From positions 1 through 7,826 of the forward strand of contig JAJKJG010000294.1 in NCBI GenBank assembly GCA_021154065.1: a stretch of 7,826 nucleotides of DNA, given 5' to 3'. The notes below the pieces were generated by a model. The model did not search any database and was not told where the DNA came from. It saw nothing but the letters and a program-made list of their open reading frames with translations. This DNA comes from Methylobacterium sp. GTDB taxonomy: Bacteria; Pseudomonadota; Alphaproteobacteria; Rhizobiales; Beijerinckiaceae. Position numbers and translations under genes: made by a program. Below are positions 6,267 through 7,826 of the stretch, piece by piece (the first letter of the stretch is position 1; the number at the start of each line of letters is the position of its first letter).

Positions 6267-7826
6267 GCTGCCTCCATGCGCTCGGCGGCCCGCACCGGGA
6301 CGGCGATCCGGAAGGTCGAGCCCTCGCCGAGAACCGATTCGACCGCGATGGTGCCGCCGTGCATCTCGACGAGCCGCTGCGAGATCGCGAGGCCAAGCCC
6401 GGTGCCGCCCTTCTGGCGGGTCGAGCTGCTGTCGACCTGCTGGAACTCCTCGAAGATGCGCTTCTGGTCGTCCGGCGCGATGCCCGGACCGGTGTCGCGC
6501 ACCGCGATGTCGAAGAAGCCGTCGGCGGCGCCGGCCGCGATCTTGACCGAGCCCTTGTCGGTGAACTTGATCGCATTGCCGACGAGGTTCAGCAGCACCT
6601 GCGTCAGCCGCCGCTCGTCGCCGCGGCCGATCGGCAGCCCCTCCTGGACCTTCGCCGTGAGCGCGAGCCCCTTCGCCTTGGCGAGCGACTCCGTGCCCGA
6701 GAGGACCGTCTGCACGACCTGCCCGATGGAGTAATCGTCAAGCGCCAGGGTGAGCTGGCCGGCCTCGATCTTCGACAGGTCGAGCACGTCGTTGATGAGC
6801 CCGAGGAGGTGGCGGCCGTTGGCCTGGACGCGTTCCAGCGCTTTGAGCGCCTTGTCCGGCAGCTGGCCGTAGAGCCCATCGGACATCATCTCGGTGAAGC
6901 CGAGGACGGCGTTCATCGGCGTGCGCAGCTCGTGACTCATGTTGGCGAGGAACTGCGACTTGTGCCGGCTCGCGATCTCGATCTCGCGGCTCTTCTCCTC
7001 GATCTCGCTGAACAGGCGCGCGTTCTGGATCGCGACCACGGACTGCGCCGCGAAGGTCTGCAGCAGGTCGAGGGTCGATTGCGGGAACACGCCCGGCTCC
7101 TTACGGCGTACCACGAGGGCGCCGACGATGCGGTTCGGCCGCAGCAGCGGCACGACGAGGAGGCCGCGATAGCCGGCATGGAGCACGATGTCGCGCATTG
7201 AGGTCGGCGGCTCGTCCTTGAGGTCGGGCACCTGCAGCGGCTCGCGGCGCTGCGTCGCGCCGCCGATATAGGATTCGCCGAGGCCGATGCTCTGCTGGCC
7301 GATCGCCGCGATCAGCTCGTCGCTCATGGCGTAGGTGGCGCGCAGGCGGAACTTCTGGCGCAGCTTGCTGAAGACGTAGATCGCGCCGGCGTCGGTCGCC
7401 GACAGCTGCACCGCTTTCGCCACGATCGTCGACAGCACCGTCTCGAGGTCGAGCGTCGAGTTGACCGCCTGGCTGACCTCACCGAGCGCCTCGAGCTCGC
7501 CGACCGACTTCGCGAGCTCGCGGGTGCGGGTCTGCACCTCGTCGAACAGGCGTACGTTTTCCATCGCGATGACGGCCTGCTCGGCGAAGCTCGTGACGAG
7601 CGCGATCTCCTTGTCCGAGAACGGCCGCACCTCGCCGCGGTAGATCGTGAAGACCCCGAGGAGCTTTCCCTCCTTCAGCAAAGGGACGCCGAGCCAGCTT
7701 CGCATGCCGAGCCCTGTCACCGACGCGGTTCGCATCGGGTCGCCGGCCCGGTAGGCCTCCTCGTCCATCATGTCGGGGATGTGGAGCACGCGCTTCTCGC
7801 GCCCGACTCTTGCGAGAGCCGTCGCC
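6263..7826 (-). CDS. Tandem-GAF sensor histidine kinase (N-terminus outside window)
   Basis: Sensor kinase, 5'-truncated by the window edge; the frame is open from 7825 to the TGA at 6263-6265, about 520 codons. The GTG at 7789 lies inside the first GAF domain (VGREKRVLHIPDM continues across it) and is not the start. In order: the C-terminal half of a GAF domain, ending in AEQAVIAMENVRLF; a coiled linker (DEVQTRTREL); a complete second GAF domain starting LDLETVLSTIV and ending in AAQSVVAIQNARLF; a second helical linker (SEIEEKSREIEIASRHKSQF); HisKA with H-box FLANMSHELRTPMN, the phospho-accepting His encoded at 6932-6934; and HATPase_c with N-box NLVGNAIKFT (about 6561-6590), DTGPGI (6479-6496), FEEF and GGTGLGLA (about 6386-6409). 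No receiver is attached at the C-terminus. No membrane segment is visible, so it looks soluble, although the missing N-terminus could change that. It heads the operon with the two receiver genes, its likely phosphorylation targets. Confidence 0.94.
   Translation of the reverse strand, partial: ATALARVGREKRVLHIPDMMDEEAYRAGDPMRTASVTGLGMRSWLGVPLLKEGKLLGVFTIYRGEVRPFSDKEIALVTSFAEQAVIAMENVRLFDEVQTRTRELAKSVGELEALGEVSQAVNSTLDLETVLSTIVAKAVQLSATDAGAIYVFSKLRQKFRLRATYAMSDELIAAIGQQSIGLGESYIGGATQRREPLQVPDLKDEPPTSMRDIVLHAGYRGLLVVPLLRPNRIVGALVVRRKEPGVFPQSTLDLLQTFAAQSVVAIQNARLFSEIEEKSREIEIASRHKSQFLANMSHELRTPMNAVLGFTEMMSDGLYGQLPDKALKALERVQANGRHLLGLINDVLDLSKIEAGQLTLALDDYSIGQVVQTVLSGTESLAKAKGLALTAKVQEGLPIGRGDERRLTQVLLNLVGNAIKFTDKGSVKIAAGAADGFFDIAVRDTGPGIAPDDQKRIFEEFQQVDSSSTRQKGGTGLGLAISQRLVEMHGGTIAVESVLGEGSTFRIAVPVRAAERMEAA

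Overview
The window is GC-rich chromosomal DNA. Codon use, protein sequences and a characteristic intergenic palindrome point to an alphaproteobacterium, most likely of the Hyphomicrobiales (Rhizobiales). Genus cannot be told from the sequence.

Left half, plus strand (1-3841): the distal part of a peptide/nickel-type (Opp/Dpp) ABC importer operon. In order it holds a 5'-truncated DppB-like permease, a DppC-like permease, a small VOC (glyoxalase-fold) remnant, a DppD-like ATPase and a DppF-like ATPase. Genes overlap or nearly abut: 35 bp between dppB and dppC, and 4-bp ATGA overlaps at VOC/dppD and dppD/dppF. They should be one transcript. The periplasmic substrate-binding protein is not in the window and probably lies upstream. 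The VOC gene appears to have lost the middle of its fold by an in-frame deletion.

Middle (3842-4646): a 145-bp gap with a CTTGACA-type promoter candidate and a leader hairpin precedes a 219-residue LuxR/NarL-type regulator. It starts at a TTG with a strong ribosome binding site. Its receiver domain lacks most of the conserved phosphorylation residues.

Gap 4647-4747: the whole space between two convergent genes is two consecutive palindromes. They resemble the mosaic intergenic elements of rhizobia and probably serve as a bidirectional terminator.

Right half, minus strand (7826-4748): a signalling operon read right to left. A tandem-GAF histidine kinase (N-terminus outside the window) overlaps a single-domain DivK-like response regulator by 4 bp. 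After 16 bp comes a receiver-class III nucleotide cyclase fusion. The likely logic is that the kinase phosphorylates one or both receivers, one of which drives or gates cyclic nucleotide synthesis. I see no tRNA, rRNA, CRISPR, transposase, phage gene or defence system. The most interesting items are the kinase/receiver/cyclase operon, the deleted VOC gene and the degenerate LuxR receiver.
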